This document shows, piece after piece, positions 29,787-38,658 of a stretch of 59,138 nucleotides of DNA. The stretch's first letter is position 1; each line of letters begins with the position of its first letter. Position numbers and translations under genes: made by a program. A model generated the notes under the pieces. The model was not told where the DNA came from. It did no database searches and saw only the letters and a list, made by a program, of their open reading frames with translations. The DNA is from Chloroflexota bacterium (GTDB lineage Bacteria; Chloroflexota; Dehalococcoidia; UBA2979), in contig QGNP01000001.1 in the NCBI GenBank assembly GCA_003228125.1, forward strand, positions 131,524-190,661, given 5' to 3'.

Positions 29787-31526
29787 TTAATCATCTTCAA
29801 GAGTAGAAGTGTCACCTTCTGGCAACCCTAGCTCTCTTGCTTTTAGTAGTCTTCTCATTATTTTTCCAGATCTTGTTTTAGGTAAAGTTTCAATGAATTC
29901 TATTTCTCTAGGTGCTGTTCCAGGTCCTAATCTATTTCTGCAGTGACCAATTAATTGCCTTCTAAGTTCATCGCTTGGCTCATAGCCATGTGAAAGCGAC
30001 ACAAATGCTTTTACTATCTCCATGGCAACTGGGTCTGGTTTTCCAATTACTCCTGCTTCAGCAACGGCAGGATGCTCTATAAGAGTACTTTCTACTTCAA
30101 ACGGGCCCACTAAATGTCCAGCAGTATTAATAACATCATCATCTCTACCAATAAACCAAAAATAACCGTCTTTATCTTTTTTTGCACGATCTCCAGTAAT
30201 ATACCATTCTCCTTTAAAACGTGATTGATATCGTTCCTCATCGTTCCAATATGCTTTAAACATTGATGGCCAAGTTGGTTTTATTGCTAATTGACCTTCG
30301 ATGTCAGGTTCTATTATTTCTTTAAAATTATCATCAATAATTGCAACTTTAATTCCAGGAAATGGTTTACCCATAGAACCAGGTCTAATGTTCATAGAAG
30401 GGTAATTTGCAACCATTATTGAACCAGTTTCAGTTTGCCACCAATTATCATGGATAGCTAGGTTAAATGCCTCTTCTCCCCAAATAACACCCTCGGGATT
30501 CAGGGGCTCTCCTACTGACATTATATACCTCAAAGATTCTAAATTTAAGCTTTGAGGAAGCGTACTACCTGCTTTCATAAGTAATCTAATTGCGGTAGGC
30601 GCGGTATACCAAACAGAAACTTTATGCCTTTTTATTATTCCGTACCATTTTTTTGCACTAAAACCACCTTCATAAATGACACTCGTTACACCATTGCTCC
30701 AAGGTGCAAACATGCCATAAGAAGTTCCAGTTACCCAACCTGGATCTGCAGTACACCAATAAATATCTTCTGGATGTAAATCTAAAACATATTTCCCGGT
30801 TGCATAATGGCTAATTAGGGCGTTATGAACGTGAGCAGCTCCTTTAGGCAAGCCAGTAGTGCCAGAAGTAAAATGCATTACAGACCAGTCTTCCTTTTTA
30901 CTTTCAGAAATTTCAAATTTTTCTGATTGGCCTTTCATTATTTCATGATAATGTAAAATATTTTTGATATGTTTTATTTCTGACCGATGTGAAATAACAA
31001 TTATTTCTTTTAATGTAGGCATTTGATCCCTGATTGCCTCAATCTTATTTAAAAGATTTGGAGTTGTTACTATATAAGATCCTTCAGCTCTATTAAATCT
31101 TTCAGCAACTGGCTCAGGTCCAAACGCTGAGAAAAGAGGAGCCATAATACCTCCGGCCTTTAAAACTCCAAAACAAGCAAAATATAATTCAGGTATTCTG
31201 TCAGTAAAAAAGAACACTCTGTCACTTTTTTTTAAGCCAATGTTAATCATTGCATTTGCAAATTTATTGGATTCATTTTTAAATTGTAAAAATGAATAAT
31301 TTTCTATATTACCATCAGCGCTTTCCCATATCATGGCAAGCTTGTTAGGTGTTTTTTCTGCATGTCTATCTACGCAAATATATGCTTGATTGAATTTTTT
31401 TTCAGGAATATCTAGATCCGTTTCTATATTATCCCATGACCATTCCCTATTTATTTTTTTTAAGTTTGAAAAATTCGGTTCAATTTTGAGTGCTTTAGTG
31501 TTCTTTACAATTTCTTGATAATCCAT
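29787..31526 (-). CDS. Acetyl-CoA synthetase-type acyl-CoA ligase
   Basis: AMP-forming ligase of 579 residues, shorter than the usual 650 of Acs and close to the AcsA (acuA-linked) type. The ATP loop is FTSGTTGLPKGAA near residue 225, the binding block DNWWQTETGS, the hinge YITGDRAKKDKDGYFWFIGRDDD, and the C-terminal catalytic Lys in RSGKIMRRLL, a site known to be acetylated in the family. The Trp-Trp in DNWWQTETG points to acetate as substrate. It lies between a zinc-ribbon gene and citrate synthase, all on the minus strand. Confidence 0.92.
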   Translation of the reverse strand: MDYQEIVKNTKALKIEPNFSNLKKINREWSWDNIETDLDIPEKKFNQAYICVDRHAEKTPNKLAMIWESADGNIENYSFLQFKNESNKFANAMINIGLKKSDRVFFFTDRIPELYFACFGVLKAGGIMAPLFSAFGPEPVAERFNRAEGSYIVTTPNLLNKIEAIRDQMPTLKEIIVISHRSEIKHIKNILHYHEIMKGQSEKFEISESKKEDWSVMHFTSGTTGLPKGAAHVHNALISHYATGKYVLDLHPEDIYWCTADPGWVTGTSYGMFAPWSNGVTSVIYEGGFSAKKWYGIIKRHKVSVWYTAPTAIRLLMKAGSTLPQSLNLESLRYIMSVGEPLNPEGVIWGEEAFNLAIHDNWWQTETGSIMVANYPSMNIRPGSMGKPFPGIKVAIIDDNFKEIIEPDIEGQLAIKPTWPSMFKAYWNDEERYQSRFKGEWYITGDRAKKDKDGYFWFIGRDDDVINTAGHLVGPFEVESTLIEHPAVAEAGVIGKPDPVAMEIVKAFVSLSHGYEPSDELRRQLIGHCRNRLGPGTAPREIEFIETLPKTRSGKIMRRLLKARELGLPEGDTSTLEDD

Positions 31527-31562
31527 AATTAATTCCTTGATTTTTGATTCTTATGCAGGACT

Positions 31563-31727
31563 TTATCTTTTGCCTTTGAATTCAATAAAGGACGCATTTT
31601 CTGAAAAATTATTACATCCTGAGCATAGTACTGATTTTTTTCTAAAAACAATACCATCCTTGATGACATATTTACCACAAATTGCACATTTACCTTCTGG
31701 TCCATTTTCTCCAATTTTAATAGGCAA
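31563..31727 (-). CDS. Small zinc-ribbon protein, 54 residues, TTG start
   Basis: A short gene missed by length cut-offs. Reading from TTG 31725-31727 gives MPIKIGENGPEGKCAICG, then two CxxC knuckles: Cys14/Cys17 and Cys35/Cys38 in LCSGC. It ends in FKGKR. A full GGAGG ribosome site (31733-31737) is five bases upstream of the TTG. The frame that starts at the ATG inside this ribosome region has no domain and destroys the CxxC pairs. It precedes the acetyl-CoA synthetase gene by 36 bases on the same strand. A role in nucleic acid or protein binding is only a guess from the fold. Confidence 0.8.
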   Translation of the reverse strand: MPIKIGENGPEGKCAICGKYVIKDGIVFRKKSVLCSGCNNFSENASFIEFKGKR

Positions 31728-31838
31728 AACATCCTCCAATTATATAATATGAATCTTTAAATAAATTGTATGAATAAAATCATATACTTTTATCCATTTT
31801 TATGCATTAGATAGTATTATTTTATTAAATATTGAAGA

Positions 31839-31858
31839 GCAATTTCTAGAATAATTGC
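31839..31858. promoter_or_regulatory. Inverted repeat in a divergent intergenic region
   Basis: The arms GCAATT 31839-31844 and AATTGC 31853-31858 flank a centre containing TCTAGA. The site lies in the 210-base gap between the zinc-ribbon/acs operon and the PNPOx-UbiA gene and could be an operator for either. The rest of the gap is AT-rich with nothing else recognised. Confidence 0.3.
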
Positions 31859-31937
31859 CCTTAAGACTAATCAATTTTAGTATATAAATATACTCTCATC
31901 AAAGTAAAATGGTAGAGAGAAGAAATAAATCTATTGA

Positions 31938-33410
31938 ATGACGGGAGTAATTATTTTAAAAAATAAAATATTGGATCTATTGGATCGTTCAGATTTTCTC
32001 ACCCTTTCAACAAGCGTCGGCGGTAATGCATCAGCAGCTAATGTCTATTTTGCTAATGATGGACTTGATATATATTTTTTTACATTTAATCCAACGCGTA
32101 AAGCTATGCAAATTGCTTATAATCCTCATGTTCAATGCGTTATAAGGCCAGAAAATGAAGGTGGCATTAAAGAGTTACAAATTGATGGCTTTGCTGAAAA
32201 AATTATAGATAAAGATGAAAAAGCAAATGCAAAAAAAAATATTCTTAATGTAACGAAGGCTTTTGAAACTTATATGAATGATGAATTTCTTATCAAAAAT
32301 GATGTTGTAGGTTATTATAAAATAAAACCTACAGTAATTAAATATGTTGATTTTTTTGCTGATAAACAATTCGAATGGCTAGAAATTACTGAGAACAAGC
32401 CTAGTATTTTTAGAGAAATTTTTAACTCTCTCACTAAAAAAATTAAATATTTCCTTGCAGTAGTTCGCGCACCTTTCCTAACTGCAACAATAGTTCCTAT
32501 CTTATTAGGATCTTCTATTGCTTATTGGCAGTTTAATGCATTTAATTGGGGAATTTTTTGTTTGACTTTCTTTGGTGCAATTTTTGCTCATTGTGGAACT
32601 AATATGATGAATGATTACTTTGATCATACATCAAGAAATGATGAGACTAATAAGTTATTTAGTCCATTTAATGGTGGTTCTAGAATTATACAATCAGGAC
32701 TTATGTCTCCAGTTAATGTGTTGATATACGCTATTCTTTTCTTTATTGGAACTATAGCAATTGGTTTAAAATTAAACAGTGATGTTCATGGTAGTTTTTT
32801 TGCAATTTCTCCTTTAATCTATTTAGGCATAATAGGTGTTTTTTTAGGAATTATGTACACAGGCTTTTTAAGACTTTCATATAATGGGCTTGGTGACATT
32901 GCTGTATTTTTAGGTTTCGGACCTTTGATGGTTTATGGTGCTGGGTATATGCAGAATCAATCTGTTGATGTCCCTACAACTTTACTTTTTTCTATTCCAG
33001 TTGGAATATTGATAGCTTTGGTTTTATTTATCAATTGTTTTCAAGACTACAATGCTGACAAAGCAACTAATAAAAATAGCTGGGTTGTTAAATTAGCTGG
33101 ACCTAATGAAAAAGCAAATTATAGATCTCCTTTTAAAGTTTGGCAATATTCGATGATATTAGCTTTTATTATTATTGTTATCGGCGCTATTGCATTTAAC
33201 TTATTGACGCTTATAGCACTTTTCCCAATTATTTTATTCTATTTTGGTTATCAAAAGGGAAAAAGCTGGCTTAATGAATGGGAAAAAGAAGATGCTAATA
33301 TAGAACAGCTTCCTTATGAATTATTAATTGTCAATGTTTCAACTATTGGCACACATTTTTTAACTGGAATTTTATTAACTATGGGATTTTTATTGAGTGC
33401 TTGGATTTAG
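31938..33410 (+). CDS. PNPOx-like domain fused to a UbiA/MenA prenyltransferase
   Basis: A 490-residue fusion. Residues 1 to about 140 form a split-barrel, FMN- or F420-binding-like domain (LTLSTSVGGNASAANVYFAN, NPTRKAMQIAYNPHVQCVIRP). From about 165 on is a polytopic UbiA-type prenyltransferase: RAPFLTATIVPILLG, the first Asp motif NDYFDHTSRND, GGSRIIQSGLMSP and the second Asp motif DYNADKATNKNSW. The membrane half looks most like MenA-type enzymes that attach a polyprenyl chain in menaquinone synthesis. The start is ATG 31938. Why a flavin-type domain is fused is unknown; it could process the prenylated product. Confidence 0.85.
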   Translation: MTGVIILKNKILDLLDRSDFLTLSTSVGGNASAANVYFANDGLDIYFFTFNPTRKAMQIAYNPHVQCVIRPENEGGIKELQIDGFAEKIIDKDEKANAKKNILNVTKAFETYMNDEFLIKNDVVGYYKIKPTVIKYVDFFADKQFEWLEITENKPSIFREIFNSLTKKIKYFLAVVRAPFLTATIVPILLGSSIAYWQFNAFNWGIFCLTFFGAIFAHCGTNMMNDYFDHTSRNDETNKLFSPFNGGSRIIQSGLMSPVNVLIYAILFFIGTIAIGLKLNSDVHGSFFAISPLIYLGIIGVFLGIMYTGFLRLSYNGLGDIAVFLGFGPLMVYGAGYMQNQSVDVPTTLLFSIPVGILIALVLFINCFQDYNADKATNKNSWVVKLAGPNEKANYRSPFKVWQYSMILAFIIIVIGAIAFNLLTLIALFPIILFYFGYQKGKSWLNEWEKEDANIEQLPYELLIVNVSTIGTHFLTGILLTMGFLLSAWI

Positions 33411-33449
33411 AAGAATTCTGAGCTTCTTCGTATAGTGCAGGAAATTATA

Positions 33450-34100
33450 ATGACATATTTAGATTTACATGCTCATTCTACAGATGCCTCAGATGATGCT
33501 GGTGCTACTATCGAAGGTTATTTAAAATGGTGTGTCGTGAGAAGGCAAAAAGGTTATAAGATTGATGGTTTTGTTTTAACTGAACATCGCTCTTTTGATT
33601 TAAAAATTACATATGATTCAATTGCTGATAAGTATGGTTTCCTTGTATTAAAAGGAGCAGAATTAGAAACAGATATTGGTCATATGTTAGTCTATGGCTT
33701 GAACAAAAAATTCGTTAATCACTTCGATTTGTCTGATGTCCATTTATCACATGTAAAGCTTATTGATGCTTTAAATGATATTGGTGGATTTGCTGTGCCT
33801 GCTCATGCAGGTAGGCCATCTATTGGTATGGCAGCTTATGTTGATGATAATTTAGTGGAAATTGAAAAAATTGTTGCGATTGAAGTTCTTAATGGTGGCT
33901 CAAATAATGAAGAAAATGCAAGAGCACAATTAATTGCTAACAAGTATAATTTTAAGACTGTCGGAGGAAGTGATGCTCATTTTGTCTCCAGTATTGGTAA
34001 GTGTGTTACATTATTTAAAAGTGAGATAAAAAATGAAGAAGATCTTGTGAGAGCACTAAAAAATGATAACTATTCAGCCTATGAAGAACAAAGTAAGTAG
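33450..34100 (+). CDS. PHP-domain phosphoesterase
   Basis: A 216-residue PHP superfamily hydrolase. Metal-binding motifs are in order: LHAHSTDASDD at the start, TEHRSFD, KGAELETDIGHMLVYG, PAHAGRP and GGSDAHF. Relatives hydrolyse phosphate mono- or diesters with three metals. ATG 33450 with CAGGAA upstream is chosen over GTG 33435. It follows the UbiA fusion by 39 bases and precedes the hotdog pair, all on the plus strand. Confidence 0.87.
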   Translation: MTYLDLHAHSTDASDDAGATIEGYLKWCVVRRQKGYKIDGFVLTEHRSFDLKITYDSIADKYGFLVLKGAELETDIGHMLVYGLNKKFVNHFDLSDVHLSHVKLIDALNDIGGFAVPAHAGRPSIGMAAYVDDNLVEIEKIVAIEVLNGGSNNEENARAQLIANKYNFKTVGGSDAHFVSSIGKCVTLFKSEIKNEEDLVRALKNDNYSAYEEQSK

Positions 34101-34123
34101 ATATAATTAATTAAGGAACTAAA

Positions 34124-34576
34124 ATGATTGATTATAATGATAAAGTTGTTGGACAAAAAATTGAATTTGGTTCTTTCGTGGCAACAAAGGATCTTATAGA
34201 GACTTATTGTTTATCTGTTAATGAAACAAATCTTCTTTATTTAGACGAATCTTATGCTCAAAAATCTTTTTACGGTAAATTAATTGCACCACCTTTGATA
34301 TTTGTATCTGTTCAGTTTGAAGTCGAATTACCTGATCCAGAAATAAATTTTGGTAACGCAAGATTTTTAGCCGGACAAAAAATAGAATCATTGCATCCTA
34401 TTTTTGTTGGAGACACAATACGAGCCATAGGTTCTATCACTGATGTTTATGAAAAGACTGGAAGGACAGGCATTATGGTATTTGTTGTAAACGAGACTGA
34501 ATACATTAATCAAAATGATTTGCTTGTTGCAACCAGACAATCATCTATGGTTCATAGGGAGGTTGCTGGTGAATAA
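34124..34576 (+). CDS. FAS1-like/MaoC N-terminal half dehydratase subunit
   Basis: A 150-residue hotdog domain of the type found as the first half of two-domain MaoC enzymes. The IAPPLIFVSVQF segment with the family Ala-Pro-Pro, and LAGQKIESLHPIFVGDTI after it, are the identifiers. The next gene overlaps it by eight bases, and the two products probably form one enzyme working on a CoA thioester. Confidence 0.8.
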   Translation: MIDYNDKVVGQKIEFGSFVATKDLIETYCLSVNETNLLYLDESYAQKSFYGKLIAPPLIFVSVQFEVELPDPEINFGNARFLAGQKIESLHPIFVGDTIRAIGSITDVYEKTGRTGIMVFVVNETEYINQNDLLVATRQSSMVHREVAGE

Positions 34577-35012
34577 ACAACTTTTTTTTTCTGATATAGA
34601 GCTTGGGCAAGAATTTTCTGATACTTACATAGCAAGTTCAGAAAAAGTACAACAGTTCCTTGATGCTAATCGGACTTTAGAAAGAACTGAAATCGAAGAT
34701 GGCAGATTTACTAGCAAGGAAGGTGCATCTACTCTTGGCTTAGAAAAACCAATTCTTCCAGGTGTCATGAGTATGTCAATAATGTCAAAATTAATTACTG
34801 ATATCATTGCACCTAATGGAAAACTTCACAAACTTGATGCAAGTTTTCGAAGACCAGTTTTTCATGATGATTTCTTAAACTTATCTGCTCTTGTAGTAGA
34901 TGCAATTATTGAAGATGGTAAAGGAATTATTAAGCTTGATATCGCACTAGAAAATAATAGAGGTGAAAAACCTTTACAAGGCACAGCAGTCGTTGAATTA
35001 CCTACTAAATAA
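34569..35012 (+). CDS. MaoC-like hotdog subunit, degenerate active site
   Basis: A 147-residue hotdog domain that begins ELGQEFSDTYIASSEKVQQF. The GTG at 34569 is the start, with GGGAGG six bases upstream and inside the previous gene. The segment where hydratases have Asp-x4-His reads DANRTLERTEIED, so the catalytic His is not visible; it may have a shifted site or be structural. LPGVMSMSIMSKL is the central helix. It forms a pair with the gene at 34124. Confidence 0.75.
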   Translation: MNKQLFFSDIELGQEFSDTYIASSEKVQQFLDANRTLERTEIEDGRFTSKEGASTLGLEKPILPGVMSMSIMSKLITDIIAPNGKLHKLDASFRRPVFHDDFLNLSALVVDAIIEDGKGIIKLDIALENNRGEKPLQGTAVVELPTK

Positions 35013-35014
35013 TT

Positions 35015-35800
35015 TTATTTATTTTTTTTCTTAGTAAATTCCTTTGGTCCAGATTTTGCTTCATCAGTCTGTCCTATAATCCATCGAATAGCATGTCCTA
35101 TTCTTAAAGATTCACTCAATGACAAATCCATTGAATGAGCAGCTATTTCTTTTGCTCCAATAATTGCCATAGGAGCATTAGATGCTATATCACCAGCTAT
35201 TTCTTTTGCAATCGGCAAAAGGTTATCTGTTGTCACTATTCTTGAAATAATACCCCAATTCAGCGCATTTTTTGCAGTGAAACTATTTCCAGTTAAAACC
35301 ATTTCCATTGCAGGAGCCTGCGGAATAGCCTTGAGTAATCTTTGAATACCACCAGCGCCAGGTACAAAGCCTCTTTTAACTTCAGGTAGTCCAAAAGATG
35401 AACGATCAGTTGCTATTCTTATATCACAAGTTAATGCAAGCTCAAGGCCGCCGCCAAGGCAGTATCCATCAATTGCAGCAATCAATGGTTTTCGTACAGG
35501 CATGGTAGAAAAACTTTCAACAGGATTATGATTAATAAATTCTTCTACTAATCCACCTGATGCACCTGTAGAACCAGGCTCAGACCATTCTTTTAGATCT
35601 GCACCTGCGCTAAATGATTTACCGCCTGTGCCTGTTATTATGCCTACACGAATACTTTCATCAGTATGTATTGTATTTAATGCATTTATGAGTATATCTC
35701 GTGCTGCATTATTCAATGCATTCATCGACTCAGGTCTATTTAAAGTGATTAATCCAATTTTATTCTCGACTTTGAATAGAACTGGTTCTTCGTTATTCAT
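35015..35800 (-). CDS. Enoyl-CoA hydratase/isomerase (crotonase) family
   Basis: A 261-residue crotonase. The oxyanion hole is in KSFSAGADLKEW and GYCLGGGLELALTCD; the second catalytic acid is the Glu of FGLPEVKRGFVPGAGG, while the position of the first catalytic Glu holds Asp. That mix is common in hydratases of this family. It is the last gene of a long minus-strand run starting at 46499 and is 13 bases after a MaoC subunit gene. It converges with the hotdog pair on the plus strand. Confidence 0.9.
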   Translation of the reverse strand: MNNEEPVLFKVENKIGLITLNRPESMNALNNAARDILINALNTIHTDESIRVGIITGTGGKSFSAGADLKEWSEPGSTGASGGLVEEFINHNPVESFSTMPVRKPLIAAIDGYCLGGGLELALTCDIRIATDRSSFGLPEVKRGFVPGAGGIQRLLKAIPQAPAMEMVLTGNSFTAKNALNWGIISRIVTTDNLLPIAKEIAGDIASNAPMAIIGAKEIAAHSMDLSLSESLRIGHAIRWIIGQTDEAKSGPKEFTKKKNK

Positions 35801-35813
35801 TTATTGTTCCTGC

Positions 35814-36212
35814 TTATATCATTACTTCTACATCAATAGGTTGTAGAATTTTTCTTTCTTCAACTGTAACATTAATTAAAAGTTTTAGTACAGTATTAGT
35901 TTCTGCTAATCGAGAATTGATAGTATTAAATTCAAAATTTACTGATTCGCCAATTGATACCATCGAGAGATATCTTAATTTCATTGATAATATTGTTGCA
36001 TTATTGCCTAAATTTTGAATGAGATGCTTAACAATGATCGCACCAAACATTTGGCCATCTACAAAAGGCTTTTCTACATTAAGTTTCTCTTTAACAAATT
36101 CACTATCATAATGATATCGATGAAAATCCCAAGTCGCACCTGCATAAGCAACTAGGAGCTGTGGTGTTATTGTTAATGATAACTTTTTAATTGATGGTAA
36201 ATTATCATTCAT
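35814..36212 (-). CDS. MaoC-like dehydratase, catalytic-type half
   Basis: A 132-residue hotdog domain. The motif GATWDFHRYHYDSEFVKE carries the Asp and His of the MaoC hydratase site, followed by KPFVDGQMFGAIIVKHL. Its start overlaps the stop of the N-terminal-half gene (ATGA), so the pair is cotranslated and probably forms a heterodimer, mirroring the plus-strand pair only 1.2 kb away. Confidence 0.83.
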   Translation of the reverse strand: MNDNLPSIKKLSLTITPQLLVAYAGATWDFHRYHYDSEFVKEKLNVEKPFVDGQMFGAIIVKHLIQNLGNNATILSMKLRYLSMVSIGESVNFEFNTINSRLAETNTVLKLLINVTVEERKILQPIDVEVMI

Positions 36213-36712
36213 TCATTATTCCTTGTATTAGGCATATAGATCATATCTTCGTGATTTTTTGCTAATAATTTTTGGTTTTGATCAAAATATTGAATCAATG
36301 AAGTCACAATTAAAAACTTTGTATTTTTACTTTGTTTTTCAAAAATGTCTATAATTTTCCAATTTACTTCAAGTAACGTTGAAGGCAGTAGCGGTGAATA
36401 AAGATTGTATTCATTGCCACCTCGAATGATGGAATATTCCATATCTAATGGTATATCCCATGTGTGACCTAGATATCCTTCTTCATTAATTTCTTTACTC
36501 ATATACTGATTAGTTTCAAAAATGTATGTAGGAGGCGCTATAATTTCATGCCATTTTGTTTGTTTAGCGAATTCATTATTTGAATACAGTTTATTATTAT
36601 CACCAATTGCCAAACTAAAATATCTAATAGATGCATAACCAATTTCTTCATTAGCTAGATAAGTTTTTTCTTCGCCAATCATATCTTTGACTTTTTTTGT
36701 TAGTAAGTTCAT
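36209..36712 (-). CDS. FAS1-like/MaoC N-terminal half dehydratase subunit
   Basis: A 167-residue partner domain with the IIAPPTYIFETNQY motif and the YASIRYFSLAIGDNN start of the hotdog. ATG 36710-36712 gives MNLLTKKVKDMIGEE; a longer reading starting inside the RidA gene is possible but has no ribosome site. It comes two bases after the RidA gene and overlaps the catalytic half downstream. Confidence 0.8.
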   Translation of the reverse strand: MNLLTKKVKDMIGEEKTYLANEEIGYASIRYFSLAIGDNNKLYSNNEFAKQTKWHEIIAPPTYIFETNQYMSKEINEEGYLGHTWDIPLDMEYSIIRGGNEYNLYSPLLPSTLLEVNWKIIDIFEKQSKNTKFLIVTSLIQYFDQNQKLLAKNHEDMIYMPNTRNNE

Positions 36713-36713
36713 C

Positions 36714-37820
36714 TTAATTATCCAATAGTGCCATTGCTTCAATTTCTATCATAAGTCCTTTTCTCAATAGTCTCTCGCACACAATTCCAGTCGATGTTGG
36801 GTAGGGAGATCCTAATAGATTTTTTCTAATTTTATCAGTTTTTGCATAGTTTTTCAGACCATCACTAACTACATAATCAACTGTTCTTATTACGTCTTTC
36901 AGGCTTCCATTAGCAATTTGTAATATTTTTTCCATCTCTTTATAAATGTATTCAGTTTGTTTTTCTACGTCACCTGGGTATAAAATTTCTCCAGTTTCAT
37001 AATTAAATGCAGCTAGTCCTGAGATAAATATGAATTTACCAGCTTGGATTGCTGGCGAGAATGTTAAAGACGGATGCCATTGATTATATGGATTTATTAT
37101 TTGTTTATTATTTTTGGAAACTGCGAAATGTACTTGTATTAATTCATCTTTGTTTTTTAGTTCTTTCATAATAATGCCAGTTGAAGCTGGATATGGATTG
37201 GTTAGAAACTTTTTTCTTATTGCGCCTGTATCTTTATAGCTATGCAAAACATCCTTACTAATGAATTCAGTCGTATTAACTACGTTTTCCCATTGAAGTC
37301 CTAATCGTTTTAAATCTTTCTCTATTTGTTCATATATGTATTCTGTTTGTACAGCAAGATCTTTTGTTCCTTTCCCTGATTTTGACAAGAAAATTAAATC
37401 TTCTTGATTCAATTTATTATTGTAAATAATTTCAATCTCTATTAATGCTTCTTTTCGTAACAACCTATTGCACATGATTCGTGTATGTATTGATTCTTGA
37501 GAATCAATTTCTTTATCTCTATATTTGTTAATGAGTGCTATATCTTTTGAGACTGCTGGAGTTATGTATTCAATAAAGTGTAGTATTTCTTTAGATTCAG
37601 ATGCTTCGTAAATTGATTTAATTTTGCTATATACTATTTTGAGTTGCTCTTCTAACGTTCCTTCAGCTGACACTATATTTTTATTAGATATATATCTCGA
37701 TGCTGTATGACCAGATAAAAAAGTTACCTTTTCAGTATGCATGCCTAAGCTAAAACTATATCGCGATGAATCAAGCCAAGGAAATTCGTTTGGTTTTATA
37801 GCATGTCGATTATTGATCAT
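36714..37820 (-). CDS. Double-domain RidA/YjgF-family protein
   Basis: A 368-residue protein with two RidA-like domains in tandem. RidA proteins hydrolyse reactive enamine/imine intermediates, and relatives act on other unstable products. Each half has the TEYIYEQIEKDLK / TEYIYKEMEKILQ type helix and the PYPASTG / PYPTSTG substrate loop (near residues 206-212 and 342-348), and the second also has FIFISGLAAFN and the IEIEAMA ending. RidA usually is about 130 residues and trimeric, so a fused pair with an extra N-terminal part is unusual. ATG 37818-37820 overlaps the crotonase stop; an ATG 12 bases upstream is the alternative. Confidence 0.85.
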   Translation of the reverse strand: MINNRHAIKPNEFPWLDSSRYSFSLGMHTEKVTFLSGHTASRYISNKNIVSAEGTLEEQLKIVYSKIKSIYEASESKEILHFIEYITPAVSKDIALINKYRDKEIDSQESIHTRIMCNRLLRKEALIEIEIIYNNKLNQEDLIFLSKSGKGTKDLAVQTEYIYEQIEKDLKRLGLQWENVVNTTEFISKDVLHSYKDTGAIRKKFLTNPYPASTGIIMKELKNKDELIQVHFAVSKNNKQIINPYNQWHPSLTFSPAIQAGKFIFISGLAAFNYETGEILYPGDVEKQTEYIYKEMEKILQIANGSLKDVIRTVDYVVSDGLKNYAKTDKIRKNLLGSPYPTSTGIVCERLLRKGLMIEIEAMALLDN

Positions 37821-38635
37821 TTCCCCTGCCATTTTGGTTTGCGTTTTTCTTTGTATGCTTCTAATGCTTCTTGTGCATCTTTAGTTTCACGATTTATTTT
37901 TTGCAATTCATAAATATATTGCATAGACTCCGAAAGATTATTTTGATTTGCATGTAAAATAGATTGTTTTAAGTTATTTGCAGTCATGGGAGGTACGTTT
38001 ACTGCTATCATTTCAGCAATTTCATAACATCGGTCCATTAAATTATTTTCGGTAGTAATTTCATTTACGAATCCAAGGTCTTTCGCTTCAATTGCTGAGA
38101 GAGTTGCAGCTGTCATTGACCATTGGAAAGTTTTAGCATAACCAAGAATATCTAAAATAAGCTTTAAGCTTCCATCGTCAGGAAGAATTCCTCTTTTAGC
38201 AAAAACCCACGCAAATTTTGCCTTGTCATTTGTTATTCTGATATCACAAGCAGCCGCTAATCCAACACCTGATCCAACTGCTGGTCCATTTATAGCACCT
38301 ATAACAGGTTTTTGAATATTACGAATTAGGTATGTAATGGCTCTGATATCTGATATATGAGTGGGTAGATTTTTAATCTTGATTGGTTTATCTGGCTCTA
38401 ATGCTTTCCCTTCAGCAACCATCTGTTTTATATTTCCTCCAGCACAAAATATTTTACCTACTGCTGATAGAATAATTACTCGTACATTCTTATTTTTTTC
38501 ATATTCCAATAATATGCTAATAATTTCTTGATTCATTTCAAAGCTCACAGCATTTTTATTTTCAGGATCATTGATTAGAATGACACCAATTCCATTTGGT
38601 TTTATTTCAGTGAGTATATTTTTATTTTTTTTCAT
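37817..38635 (-). CDS. Enoyl-CoA hydratase/isomerase (crotonase) family
   Basis: A 272-residue crotonase. KIFCAGGNIKQM and GAINGPAVGSGVGLAAACD form the oxyanion pockets; ITNDKAKFAWVFAKRGILPDDGSLKLI takes the place of the usual FxxPE segment, so the classical second Glu is Asp or missing. This suggests a reaction other than simple hydration, perhaps isomerisation or ring or C-C cleavage. It lies between the CoA-transferase and RidA genes on the same strand. Confidence 0.88.
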   Translation of the reverse strand: MKKNKNILTEIKPNGIGVILINDPENKNAVSFEMNQEIISILLEYEKNKNVRVIILSAVGKIFCAGGNIKQMVAEGKALEPDKPIKIKNLPTHISDIRAITYLIRNIQKPVIGAINGPAVGSGVGLAAACDIRITNDKAKFAWVFAKRGILPDDGSLKLILDILGYAKTFQWSMTAATLSAIEAKDLGFVNEITTENNLMDRCYEIAEMIAVNVPPMTANNLKQSILHANQNNLSESMQYIYELQKINRETKDAQEALEAYKEKRKPKWQGK

Positions 38636-38658
38636 ATGTTTATATTATCTAATTTATT

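Noticed and set aside
31529-31732. Minus-strand frame starting at the ATG inside GGAGGATG
   Set aside because: It has no recognisable domain and overlaps the zinc-ribbon frame, which has a better ribosome site spacing and ordered CxxC pairs.
34515-34568. Upstream extension of the second hotdog gene
   Set aside because: The first 18 residues are out-of-frame reading of the previous gene; GTG 34569 has a strong GGGAGG.
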